From: Desulfuromonadaceae bacterium
Lineage (GTDB): Bacteria > Desulfobacterota > Desulfuromonadia > Desulfuromonadales > JAHYIW01
Direction of reading: 5' to 3'
Assembly: GCA_019429445.1 (NCBI GenBank)
Contig: JAHYIW010000007.1
Coordinates: forward strand, 1-64,000
Length of the DNA: 64,000 nt
This document shows, piece by piece, positions 37,795-45,888 of the stretch. A model generated the notes under the pieces. It saw nothing but the letters and a program-made list of their open reading frames with translations. It was not told the origin of the DNA and did no database searches. Position numbers and translations under genes: made by a program. Every line of letters begins with the position of its first letter. The first letter of the stretch is position 1.

Positions 37795-38169
37795 ATGACT
37801 GAACACACGACTCAACCAGCAGACCATCACCGCCTCATCACCGCCATGCGCAAGGAAGAGCAGCAGCGCCAAAACGGCTATCGCGAGCAGGCAATGAAAC
37901 TCTTTCCCCCGGTCTGTGGCCGTTGCAGCCGCGAATTCAGCGGAAAAGGCCTGCGCGAACTGACCGTCCATCACAAAGATCACAACCATGACAACAACCC
38001 GCCCGATGGCAGCAACTGGGAACTTCTTTGTGTCTACTGTCACGACCACGAGCACACCCGCGGCCTGCAAGAGCGCGAAGCCGGGGGCCCTGACGCCAGC
38101 AACGAACGCCCAACGCTGGTCCATTCACCCTTCGCGGTACTGGCTGCAAAGTTGAAGCAAGCGGACTGA
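37795..38169 (+). CDS. yajD: YajD-like HNH nuclease
   Basis: A 124-residue HNH endonuclease. The zinc knuckles are CGRC (~residues 42-45) and LLCVYCHDHEH (~83-93); the catalytic beta-beta-alpha segment is LTVHHKDHNHDNNP. YajD homologues are short, free-standing HNH proteins of unknown cellular role. A start at 37795 fits the tail-less family form. Monocistronic, divergent from aroE. Confidence 0.88.
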   Translation: MTEHTTQPADHHRLITAMRKEEQQRQNGYREQAMKLFPPVCGRCSREFSGKGLRELTVHHKDHNHDNNPPDGSNWELLCVYCHDHEHTRGLQEREAGGPDASNERPTLVHSPFAVLAAKLKQAD

Positions 38170-38330
38170 TTTTATTGAGAAGACTGGCCAATTTTGACCA
38201 CATAAGGCTAAATACTGCCACGAAATGTCCCCTGTCCCCTGCAATAGCTTTTCCCGCCTCCTTGCATTTTACCGCCTGTCTGCTTTAATTAGAGAGTCAA
38301 GTCGTGCCAAAAAATAACACCATTTTAAAC

Positions 38331-38345
38331 TGGCACCCTCCTTGC
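38331..38345 (+). promoter_or_regulatory. Sigma-54 promoter of the TAXI-TRAP operon
   Basis: TGGCACCCTCCTTGC matches the -24/-12 consensus (TGGCAC-N5-TTGC) exactly, with GG and GC at the required spacing, 78 bases before the binding-protein start. An inverted pair GTGCCA..TGGCAC lies just upstream. A sigma-54 promoter needs an enhancer-binding activator, which is not encoded nearby. Confidence 0.85.
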
Positions 38346-38354
38346 GAGTAGAAC

Positions 38355-38371
38355 GGTTTCAAACTGAAACC
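38355..38371 (+). promoter_or_regulatory. Inverted repeat in the TAXI-TRAP leader
   Basis: GGTTTCA-AAC-TGAAACC is a perfect 7-bp inverted repeat at and just after the expected start of transcription. It could be an operator or a 5' RNA hairpin. Confidence 0.45.
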
Positions 38372-38422
38372 TGTGGCGATTTATGCCATCGCTTTTCAAC
38401 CCACTTTTTTAAGGAGTAAAAC

Positions 38423-39415
38423 ATGCAAATCTCAAAACAAATCACATCTCTGGCGTCCTGTCTGCTGCTGGCCGCAACATTCTGCCTCGTCCCTGCCACT
38501 GGTGACGCGGCCAAAACCCGTCTTGCGTTCTCGGGCGGACCTGATGGAGGTACTTTTCAGTATTTCTCCAACGGCATTGCAACCCGCCTGTCGAAAGATC
38601 TCGCGGGGGTTGAAGTATCTAACATGGCATCTGCCGGTTCGGTTGAAAACGTGCGTCGCGTTAACTCCGGTGATGCCGATTTCGGCATCTCTTACTCGGG
38701 CGATACCTATCTGGCACGCAATGGCCGCCTGACCAATGACGCCAATACCTACCAGAATGTTCAGGCCATTGCCTATCTCTACGGCGCTCCGGCGCACCTG
38801 ATTGTTCTGGCTGACAGCGACATCAATAGCGTTGACGACCTCAAAGGCAAACGTGTTGCCGTTGGTGGCGCCGGTTCCGGGGCCGCAGCTTCGGCGCAGC
38901 GCTACTTCGGTGCGCTTGGTCTGTGGGACAAAATGAACACCGAATTTCTGGGCTACAGCAAAGCCGCTTCCGCCCTCGGCGACGGCCTGATCGACGCCAT
39001 GTGGGTATTTGCCGGATTCCCGAACAGCTCGGTAATTCAGGCGGCAGCAAGTAACAAAATCAAGCTGCTGAACCTCTGGGAAGCTGGCAGCAAAGGGGGC
39101 GCATTCAAGCAGTTCCCGTTCTATGCTCCAGTCTCCATCCCGGCGAACACCTACTCCGGCGTTGATTATCCGGTCGCCACCTTCCAGGATTCCGCACTTT
39201 GGACTGCTGGCAAGCACGTGCCTGCCGAGACCGTCTACAAAGCAGTGGCCGACATCTACACGCAAGAAGGGCTTGCCTATCTGGTCAAAGTCAAAAAAAC
39301 CGCCAAAGCCATGTCTATCGAAAGCGCATTGACCGGTATCGTCACTCCGGTTCATGCTGGTGCCCAGAAGTTCTGGAAAGAAAAAGGGCTCACCCTGACC
39401 GCCGACCAGAAGTAA
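38423..39415 (+). CDS. TAXI family TRAP transporter solute-binding protein
   Basis: A 330-residue periplasmic binding protein with a signal peptide (residues 1-~30, ending around GDAA). The TAXI pattern is clear: FSGGPDGGTFQYFSNGIATRL, MASAGSVENVRRVNSGDADF, DLKGKRVAVGGAGSGAAASA and GLIDAMWVFAGFPNSSV. TAXI proteins commonly bind dicarboxylates or amino acids; the ligand here is unknown. AAGGAG lies 7 bases before the start. A sigma-54 promoter drives it and the fused permease follows. Confidence 0.94.
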   Translation: MQISKQITSLASCLLLAATFCLVPATGDAAKTRLAFSGGPDGGTFQYFSNGIATRLSKDLAGVEVSNMASAGSVENVRRVNSGDADFGISYSGDTYLARNGRLTNDANTYQNVQAIAYLYGAPAHLIVLADSDINSVDDLKGKRVAVGGAGSGAAASAQRYFGALGLWDKMNTEFLGYSKAASALGDGLIDAMWVFAGFPNSSVIQAAASNKIKLLNLWEAGSKGGAFKQFPFYAPVSIPANTYSGVDYPVATFQDSALWTAGKHVPAETVYKAVADIYTQEGLAYLVKVKKTAKAMSIESALTGIVTPVHAGAQKFWKEKGLTLTADQK

Positions 39416-39438
39416 CAATCGGCCCCTATGCAAACCGT

Positions 39439-39467
39439 GAAAGCGGGGCTGTTCAAGCCCCGCTTTC
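39439..39467 (+). promoter_or_regulatory. Intercistronic hairpin between binding protein and permease
   Basis: GAAAGCGGGGCT (39439-39450) and AGCCCCGCTTTC (39456-39467) form a perfect 12-bp stem with a 5-base loop and no following T run. Such hairpins stabilise the upstream mRNA, giving more binding protein than permease. Confidence 0.7.
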
Positions 39468-39520
39468 AAATTAATGATCCATGGTCGCGCTGCCCGGCCT
39501 TTCCCGTTAACAGGTATCTT

Positions 39521-41956
39521 ATGTCTGCAGAACAGAACGAACAAACAGAGAACATTGCCGCTGAAGATCAGAAAAAATTAAAGGCATTGCTCGAAAAGGA
39601 TGAACGATCCTGTCGCAATCCCAGCGGCTTTTTCAAATGGCTGGTTGCCGTGCTGGGTGGCGCAATGGTCATTTTTTATTTCTACTCAGCCGGGATCGCT
39701 CCGGTCGCAACCCAATATCACCGTGGCGTCTACGTTTTTGTCACCTATGTGCTGGTTTTCCTGCTCTATCCGGCGGGTAAAACCAAAGTTCGCCTGCCCT
39801 TGACCTGGGTGATGGGACTGGTAACGGCATGTGCTGTCGGGGGATATTTTTTCTTTGACGATACGGCCGGGTTCCATACCTGGCTGATGAATAACCTTGA
39901 AGGTCAGGACAACGGTAATTTTGTACTTCTCTGGCCGATCATCGCTGGATCGCTGGCGGTAACGGCCTGTTTGCTGATCATCGACCGCTGGTCGATGAAA
40001 AGATGGCCACGAAACCCGACGTTGACCGATGTTTTCTACGCCATCGCCTCGGCAGGCGTTGTCTACTACTGGATCAACGAATTCGAAAAACTCAACTATC
40101 GCGCCGGTGCCGAAAATGATCTGGACGCACTGGTCAGTGTCCTCGGCATCCTTCTGTCACTGGAAGTCTGTCGGCGGGTGTTGGGCTGGGCAATGACTTT
40201 TATCGGCCTGTTCATGATCTGCTACGGCTACTTCGGACCCCACTTCCCGGAAGTCATGGCGCATCGCGGCTTTGGCCTGGAACGCCTGTCGACCTCGCTT
40301 TTTCTGACCACCAACGGCGTCTTCGGTGTCATGGCGAGCGTCCTTGCAACCTACGTTATTCTGTTTATATTTTTCGGCGCATTTCTTCACAAATCCGGGG
40401 CCGGACGCTTCTTTATCGATCTGCCGCTCGCCGTTGCCGGGCGCACCACCGGCGGACCGGCCAAGGTTGCGGTGATCGCCTCGGCGCTTTTCGGGTCGGT
40501 CTCCGGGAGCGCCATCGCCAACACTGTCTCGACCGGGGCCTTTACCATTCCGCTGATGAAACGGGCGGGATTCAAACCGCATGTGGCCGGGGCGATTGAG
40601 CCCGCTTCTTCGATCGGCGGGATGTTCATGCCACCGATCATGGGCGCGGGTGGTTTCCTGATGGCGGAATTGACCAATACCCCTTACGCAACCATCATGC
40701 TGATTGCCATCTTCCCGGCGCTGATGTACTTCTTTTCGGTCTTCTGCATGATTCATTTCGAAGCCAAAAAGATGAGGCTGAAGGGGATCGATGAAAGTGA
40801 GATGAAAGACTGGAAAGTCGTCCTTAAACAGGAATGGTATTTTTCCCTGCCGCTGGTGATCATCACGGCACTGATGATTTTTGGCAAATCTCCCGGCTAT
40901 TCAGCATTCTGGGCAACGATCTCCTGCATCGTGATCAGCTGGTTCAACAAAGAAACCCGCATGGGAGCAAAAGAAATCTGGGAAGCAATCCAGACCGGAG
41001 CCAAGAACACTCTGATGATTGGCGCAACGCTGGGGGTCATCGGGATCATTGTCGGCACCATTTCTCTCACCGGGATCGGTCTGAAGTTTTCCGACATTAT
41101 CATTTCTCTGGCCTCGGGCAACCTGGTCATGGCACTTATTCTGGTTGCGCTGGCCTCGCTGATTCTCGGCATGGGCGTCCCGGTGACCGCCGCCTATCTG
41201 ATTACCGCTGTTCTTGCCGTGCCGCCGCTGGCGGAGATGGGGGTACCGATCCTCGCCGCACACTTTATCGTCTACTGGTTCAGTCAGGACTCGAACATCA
41301 CCCCGCCGGTCTGTGTTGCCGCCTACGCCGGGGCGGCCATCGCCGGTTCCGACCCGTGGAAAACCGGCTGGACCAGTTTCAAGTTCGCCAAACTGCTTTA
41401 CGTCATGCCGATTTTGTTCGCTTTTACCCCGGCGATCCTCTTTCTGGGCAAACCGTTCGATCTGAAGATGGGAGAAATCCCTGACGACATGCCGTTTGCA
41501 AATGTAGTGCAGGTCAACGTCAAGGCGGAACAACCGTTTAAAGCCGGTGACGTGCTGATTGCGGTCGAATCAATGGGGGAGATTATCGAGATCAAGGCAC
41601 CGAAGGATGGTCAGGTGATTGAAGTCAGTCCTTATGTCGGCGGCACGGTCAGTGCAGGTCAACTGCTCATCGAAGCGGAAGTTCCGGCAACCGGAATGGC
41701 GGTTTTCTCGTCGATGTTTTCCTGCTTCCTCGGTACCATCGCCTTCTCGGCTGTGACCATGCTCTTCTGGATCAGAAGGACCACGACCATTGAATGGGTG
41801 CTTCTTGCGGCAGGATCAATTCTGCTCTACTGGCCGACGCTGATTACTGATCTTGTCGGTGTTGCACTGGTCGGGATTGTCTGGTTCAGTCAGGTCGCGC
41901 GCAACAAAAAAGACCAGTCCAAAGGTCCGTTTCAGCCGGTACCAGCCGCCGATTAA
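39521..41956 (+). CDS. TRAP transporter fused permease (4TM/12TM) with lipoyl-like domain
   Basis: An 811-residue inner-membrane permease joining the small and large TRAP subunits. After a charged cytoplasmic head (~1-35) come many membrane segments, with the DctM-type core around GSVSGSAIANTVSTGAFTIP and GMGVPVTAAYLITAVLAVPP. Residues ~660-720 form a lipoyl/biotinyl-like fold (FKAGDVLIAVESMGEIIEIK, GGTVSAGQLLIEAE), but the usual modified Lys is missing (ESMGEI). Two more membrane segments follow. ATG 39521 is chosen; the frame is open to 39428, but that would translate through the hairpin. Confidence 0.9.
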   Translation: MSAEQNEQTENIAAEDQKKLKALLEKDERSCRNPSGFFKWLVAVLGGAMVIFYFYSAGIAPVATQYHRGVYVFVTYVLVFLLYPAGKTKVRLPLTWVMGLVTACAVGGYFFFDDTAGFHTWLMNNLEGQDNGNFVLLWPIIAGSLAVTACLLIIDRWSMKRWPRNPTLTDVFYAIASAGVVYYWINEFEKLNYRAGAENDLDALVSVLGILLSLEVCRRVLGWAMTFIGLFMICYGYFGPHFPEVMAHRGFGLERLSTSLFLTTNGVFGVMASVLATYVILFIFFGAFLHKSGAGRFFIDLPLAVAGRTTGGPAKVAVIASALFGSVSGSAIANTVSTGAFTIPLMKRAGFKPHVAGAIEPASSIGGMFMPPIMGAGGFLMAELTNTPYATIMLIAIFPALMYFFSVFCMIHFEAKKMRLKGIDESEMKDWKVVLKQEWYFSLPLVIITALMIFGKSPGYSAFWATISCIVISWFNKETRMGAKEIWEAIQTGAKNTLMIGATLGVIGIIVGTISLTGIGLKFSDIIISLASGNLVMALILVALASLILGMGVPVTAAYLITAVLAVPPLAEMGVPILAAHFIVYWFSQDSNITPPVCVAAYAGAAIAGSDPWKTGWTSFKFAKLLYVMPILFAFTPAILFLGKPFDLKMGEIPDDMPFANVVQVNVKAEQPFKAGDVLIAVESMGEIIEIKAPKDGQVIEVSPYVGGTVSAGQLLIEAEVPATGMAVFSSMFSCFLGTIAFSAVTMLFWIRRTTTIEWVLLAAGSILLYWPTLITDLVGVALVGIVWFSQVARNKKDQSKGPFQPVPAAD

Positions 41957-41967
41957 CTGACTAACCG

Positions 41968-42020
41968 CTCACACACAAAAAGCGCCGTGGACTGCGGGCT
42001 TTTTGTGTGTGAGTTTTTTT
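41968..42020 (+). terminator. Terminator of the TAXI-TRAP operon
   Basis: CTCACACACAAAAAGC (41968-41983) pairs perfectly over 16 bp with 41998-42013, followed by seven T at 42014-42020, starting 12 bases after the permease stop. Confidence 0.95.
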
Positions 42021-42063
42021 GCGTGTGAGCGATAATGATGCACTCGCAAAAAAGAATGAGATG

Positions 42064-42188
42064 GCTAAGCAAAAATTTCGTCCTCCAAGGCTTGGTGGTT
42101 TTTCAGCGGCGAAGGCCTACATCAGCTAGGTCGAGGTCCTGAAAAATCAGCGTAACGACGGAGGGCGGACTTTTTGCGATGCCATCAA
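42064..42188. repeat. 125-bp repeat, copy A (downstream of the Lon-like gene)
   Basis: It runs from GCTAAGCAAAAATTT to GCCATCAA and matches 44786-44910 at 114 of 125 positions without gaps, in the same orientation. GCAAAAA and TTTTTGC near the ends and TTTTTCAG/CTGAAAAA inside give a hairpin. A related end sequence lies inverted at about 42032-42054. It ends 6 bases before the Lon-like stop codon. Confidence 0.85.
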
Positions 42189-42194
42189 TAATGA

Positions 42195-44630
42195 TCAAGT
42201 ATCTTTATTGCGGTGCGAAAAATCTCGCAACGTCTCGGCCATCTTCCGCAGCCGGTCATCTACCAGCGCATTGATCGAACCTTCCTCCCACCCCCCCTGC
42301 TGATTTCTTCCCCCGGCGGGACGTCCGGTGAGCAGTTCGATCCCCTCGTCGACCGTCTCGATCGCCCAGATATGAAACTCTCCGGCGGTCACTGCCGCGC
42401 GCACATCCTCTTTGAGCATCAGGTGGCGCACATTGGCGCGCGGGATAATCACCCCCTGCTCCCCGCTCAGGCCCCGCGCCTGACAGACAGCGAAAAACCC
42501 CTCGACTTTCTCATTCACACCACCGATGGCCTGTACCTGGCCGTGCTGGTTTACTGAACCGGTCACCCCGATCGACTGTTTGATCGGTACCCCGGAAAGG
42601 GCCGACAACAAGGCGTAAAGTTCCGTCGTTGAAGCGCTGTCGCCATCGATCCCGCCGTACGATTGCTCAAAACAGATCGATGCCGCCAGGGTCAACGGCT
42701 TGTCGTGGGCGTAACGTTCGCCAAAAAAGCCGTTCAGGATCAACAGCCCCTTGTCGTGAATCGGTCCAGACAACTTGACTTCGCGTTCAATATTAACAAC
42801 ACCACTCTTGCCGAGCCAGGTCCGTGCCGTGACCCGCGCCGGACGACCGAAACTGTAATCACCCAGCAAGTAAACGCTGAGACCGTTAATCTGTCCGACA
42901 ACCGCTCCGGACGTCGCAACCATCAACACCTCATCATCGATCTGGCGTTGAATCCGCTCCTCCACTTTGTTCGAACGGTAGTTTGCCGCGTTAATCGCCT
43001 GTTCTACATGCTGCCGGCCAACGACCGGCTCAGCTGCCTGCCCCGCGTAATAAGCCGCTTCACGAATCAGGTCGGTGATATCAATAAAGCGCGACGAGAG
43101 CTGCTCTTTGTCCCCGGTCAAGCGCGCGGAATGTTCAATCACCCGCGCAACCCCTTCGGGACCGAAGGGCGTCAGCTTCTCCTGTTGACACTTGGCGGCA
43201 ACAAAGAGAACATACTGCTGAACATTTTCAGTCGTATTCTCCATCAAATGATCGAAATCCGCCTTGACCTTGAAATACTTGCGAAAATCAACATCCAGCT
43301 GATGCAGCAGATAGTAGAGTACCGGACGACCAATCAGGATAATCTTGCAATCGAGCGGTATCGGTTGCGGTTTCAACGAAACAGTCGCCATCAGACGATA
43401 TTGCTCAGCCATATCCTCGATCTTGACTTCCCGGTTGCGTATTGCGCGTTTGAGCGCTTCATAGGTAAACGGGGTGAGCAGCACTTCGCGACAATCGAGG
43501 ATCAGATATCCGCCGTTGGCCCGATGCAGCGCCCCCGCCTTGATCATGCGGAAATTGGTAACGGCGTTCCCCATCTGGAGAAAATGCTCAATGCGACCGA
43601 AAACGTTAAAATAGGTGGGATTGGCCTCATAGACGACCGGCGCTCCTTGCTGTTCGCTGTTATCAACAAAAAGATTGATCCGATAACGCTCAAAAGAAGG
43701 CTCCTGGCGCGTCGCTTCGAGCAACGGCAGATTGATTTTCACTGTTTCTGGCTGCCGAAACTCATCGATCCGCTCAATAATATTATTTTTACTCGCGACA
43801 AAATGAGCGATCACCGCAGCGTGATCACGGTATTTCTCTTCCAGTTCCTTAAAGAGACGACTGACCACCATAAGGAGCAATTCACGCTCCATCGCCAAGG
43901 TGGCGACGCGCAACTCCTTGTCCAGCTCCCGCGCCTCACGTGTTACTTCGGTCAAACGCTGCTGCAATTCCGCCCCGACCGCTTCAATGCGGTTGCGCTC
44001 GTCTTCGCTTAAGCCCTCGAACTCCTGCTGTAAAACCGGTTCTCCGTTGCGTAACGGGGTAAGAACCAGCCCGTTGACAGAGCGCTGCAACAAATAATCT
44101 TTCTGCTCTGCCTCTTTTTCGAGCCCTTCGTAAAGACGGCGGCTCTTTTCCTGATATTCACTGCCAAGCTGGTTCTTACGCTGGTCATATTCCTTGCCTT
44201 CGAAGACCTGGGGCAGCTCCATGGCCAGGCGTTCCACCAGTTGATCAACATCCTTGCCCAGAGTCTTTGCCGTCCCCGCAGGAAGTCTGATCTCCAGCGA
44301 CTGATGATCATCGGAAAAATCGTAGACATAACACCAATCGTCCGGGACCGGTTCAGCCGCGGCCCGGCTATTGAGAATTTTTTTGATCGTCGAGGAACGC
44401 CCGGTCCCCGGTTCACCGAGGAGGAAGAGATTAAAGCCGCCATTGCGGATACCGAGGCCAAAATCAATCGCCGCCAGTGCACGGTCCTGACCGATAGTCC
44501 CGTCGAGAGAAGGCAGCTCTGCCGTTGTTGTAAAATCAAATAAAGCAGGATCACAGCGCCAGGCAAGCTGCTCGGCGGGCAGTCGAAAGTTTGCGTCAGA
44601 CGTTCCATCTTTTTTGTCAGTTGGTGTCAT
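42195..44630 (-). CDS. Lon-like ATP-dependent protease (AAA_32/LonB type)
   Basis: An 811-residue protease. The N-terminal part carries a P-loop (LFLLGEPGTGRSSTI), then a long coiled coil (~170-290), a second ATPase part with NGGYLILDCREVLL, and a C-terminal Lon peptidase domain. The catalytic Ser is in GIDGDSASTTELYALLSAL and the Lys in GGVNEKVEGFF. ATG 44630 is preferred, with AAAGG upstream; an extra 27 codons upstream lie in repeat-like DNA. Direct repeats flank the gene. Such proteins resemble stress-linked Lon variants rather than classic Lon. Confidence 0.88.
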   Translation of the reverse strand: MTPTDKKDGTSDANFRLPAEQLAWRCDPALFDFTTTAELPSLDGTIGQDRALAAIDFGLGIRNGGFNLFLLGEPGTGRSSTIKKILNSRAAAEPVPDDWCYVYDFSDDHQSLEIRLPAGTAKTLGKDVDQLVERLAMELPQVFEGKEYDQRKNQLGSEYQEKSRRLYEGLEKEAEQKDYLLQRSVNGLVLTPLRNGEPVLQQEFEGLSEDERNRIEAVGAELQQRLTEVTREARELDKELRVATLAMERELLLMVVSRLFKELEEKYRDHAAVIAHFVASKNNIIERIDEFRQPETVKINLPLLEATRQEPSFERYRINLFVDNSEQQGAPVVYEANPTYFNVFGRIEHFLQMGNAVTNFRMIKAGALHRANGGYLILDCREVLLTPFTYEALKRAIRNREVKIEDMAEQYRLMATVSLKPQPIPLDCKIILIGRPVLYYLLHQLDVDFRKYFKVKADFDHLMENTTENVQQYVLFVAAKCQQEKLTPFGPEGVARVIEHSARLTGDKEQLSSRFIDITDLIREAAYYAGQAAEPVVGRQHVEQAINAANYRSNKVEERIQRQIDDEVLMVATSGAVVGQINGLSVYLLGDYSFGRPARVTARTWLGKSGVVNIEREVKLSGPIHDKGLLILNGFFGERYAHDKPLTLAASICFEQSYGGIDGDSASTTELYALLSALSGVPIKQSIGVTGSVNQHGQVQAIGGVNEKVEGFFAVCQARGLSGEQGVIIPRANVRHLMLKEDVRAAVTAGEFHIWAIETVDEGIELLTGRPAGGRNQQGGWEEGSINALVDDRLRKMAETLRDFSHRNKDT

Positions 44631-44699
44631 AAAGAGCCTTTCCCGAAGAGGTCGTACCCCAAGTTTGATGCCCTTGCAAAAAAGAAATAGATGGCTTCT

Positions 44700-44755
44700 G
44701 AGTAACTTCAAGGTAACTATCTGAAATCACATTCTTTAGAAAATTGAAGTTACTC
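44700..44755. promoter_or_regulatory. Perfect 12-bp inverted repeat upstream of the Lon-like gene
   Basis: GAGTAACTTCAA (44700-44711) and TTGAAGTTACTC (44744-44755) are exact inverted copies separated by 32 bases, 70 bases upstream of the preferred start. It could be a two-site operator or a leader hairpin. Confidence 0.45.
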
Positions 44756-44785
44756 TATGAAAATTCGCCCCACGGGGCGTGAGTC

Positions 44786-44910
44786 GCTAAGCAAAAATTT
44801 TGTCCTCCAAGGCTTGGTGGTTTCTCAGGGGCGAAGGCCTACATCAGGTAGGTCGAGATCCTGAAAAACCAGCGTAACGCCAAAGGGCGGACTTGTTGCG
44901 ACGCCATCAA
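44786..44910. repeat. 125-bp repeat, copy B (upstream of the Lon-like gene)
   Basis: Direct repeat of 42064-42188 with 11 substitutions and no gaps. A small palindrome (CGCCCCACGGGGCG) lies just before it. A third, partial relative of the flanking sequence (GATGCCCTTGCAAAAAAG) lies at about 44667-44685. No protein-coding content. Confidence 0.85.
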
Positions 44911-44998
44911 GTTTAGCATCAGCGCCACTGAACGCCGCTGCCCTCCCGTGTCGTCCCAAACAATCAAAAAAAGGCCGGGCAAGTCATTGTTGCGGCCC

Positions 44999-45026
44999 TT
45001 GACAATGATGACTTTTATGGTCTAAT
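44999..45026 (+). promoter_or_regulatory. Promoter of a candidate small RNA
   Basis: A perfect TTGACA at 44999-45004, 16-base spacer, then TCTAAT at 45021-45026. No plus-strand protein gene follows; a terminator does, 47 bases on. Confidence 0.5.
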
Positions 45027-45031
45027 TAAAG

Positions 45032-45110
45032 CAGATGTACAACGGAAGCACGGACGCGCGCTCCCGCATTCGCCCCGGAAGTTATCCCCTCCTGCTTTCG
45101 GGGTTTTTTT
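45032..45110 (+). ncRNA. Candidate small RNA (~79 nt)
   Basis: The stretch between a sigma-70 promoter (44999-45026) and a rho-independent terminator (45073-45110) would give a transcript of about 79 bases. The 5' ~40 bases are unpaired or weakly paired. A short frame starting ATGTACAACGG at 45035 has no ribosome site and runs through the terminator, so a peptide is unlikely. It converges on the HEAT-repeat gene. No known RNA family was recognised. Confidence 0.5.
45073..45110 (+). terminator. Rho-independent terminator of the candidate small RNA
   Basis: CCCCGGAAG (45073-45081) pairs with CTTTCGGGG (45095-45103, one G-T pair), followed by seven T at 45104-45110. Confidence 0.75.
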
Positions 45111-45129
45111 ATGGTTATTTTCTGGCCGG

Positions 45130-45888
45130 TCAAACCTCCCCCAGAGAGCGCAACGCATTGCGGGCGTGCTGGCGCAGTTTTTTTGTCGGCGCATTATCAA
45201 ACACGCGCTGCAATACCGCGACATACGCCGTCTCACCCGACGCCCCCAGCGCCTTGCACAGCCACCCCGTGGAGTCAAGCCGCAACAGCTCTCTTCCCCG
45301 ATTGTTCAAGTTTGCTTCGAGAGCGGCAGCGACCGCCTGATAGAGTACGGCAGGGGTTTCGACGCGACGGCTGATCCGTTTTGCAGCGTTGCGCAACAGG
45401 GCAGGATCGCCGCTGCGCAACATCCGCAGCAGTCGATTATCCTCGAACGAGAGGGTCGGATCACCGGGGATTTCCAGCAGTCGCACATTGCGTACGGCAA
45501 AATCGGGGATTGTTGCCAGCGACTGCTCTGCATACAGGCGAATTTTCTTTACCTTGGAGGCGGCGGCGATATCTTGCAGCGTCGTCGCGTAGGCGGCATC
45601 ACCGGAAGATGCCAGCGCCTTGCATAACCAGCCGATTTCATCGCGTTGTTCCTTTGAATATGTTTCATCCTGCACGCTTTGACGCAAACGTTCGCGCACG
45701 ACAGGAAAAACCGCCGGATCGACCAGAAAGTGCCCCTCGATCAACTTGGCCGCCTCGATCCGGACAAAAACATTGCTGCTTTGCAACATGCGCACAAACC
45801 CGGCACCTTCATCAGCCGCCGCGAAGGTGACGCACAGCTGAAGAAGCGCTATCGTCAGCATGACCGTCTTTTTGAATTTCAGCATCAT
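45130..45888 (-). CDS. Exported HEAT-repeat-like protein
   Basis: A 252-residue protein with a signal peptide (MMLKFKKTVMLTIALLQLC.., cleavage near FAAADEG). The mature part is a series of ~35-residue helical repeats; two copies share the phrase IGWLCKALASSGDAAYATTLQ and TGWLCKALGASGETAYVAVLQ, typical of HEAT/armadillo-type scaffolds. ATG 45888 has AGGAGG 4 bases upstream and overlaps the ispG stop by 4 bases. The function is unknown; a periplasmic binding scaffold is a guess. Confidence 0.8.
   Translation of the reverse strand: MMLKFKKTVMLTIALLQLCVTFAAADEGAGFVRMLQSSNVFVRIEAAKLIEGHFLVDPAVFPVVRERLRQSVQDETYSKEQRDEIGWLCKALASSGDAAYATTLQDIAAASKVKKIRLYAEQSLATIPDFAVRNVRLLEIPGDPTLSFEDNRLLRMLRSGDPALLRNAAKRISRRVETPAVLYQAVAAALEANLNNRGRELLRLDSTGWLCKALGASGETAYVAVLQRVFDNAPTKKLRQHARNALRSLGEV

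Noticed and set aside
39428-39520. Earlier start for the TRAP permease at 39428
   Set aside because: It would add 31 residues translated from a perfect 12-bp hairpin and gives an atypical head; ATG 39521 gives a normal charged cytoplasmic start.
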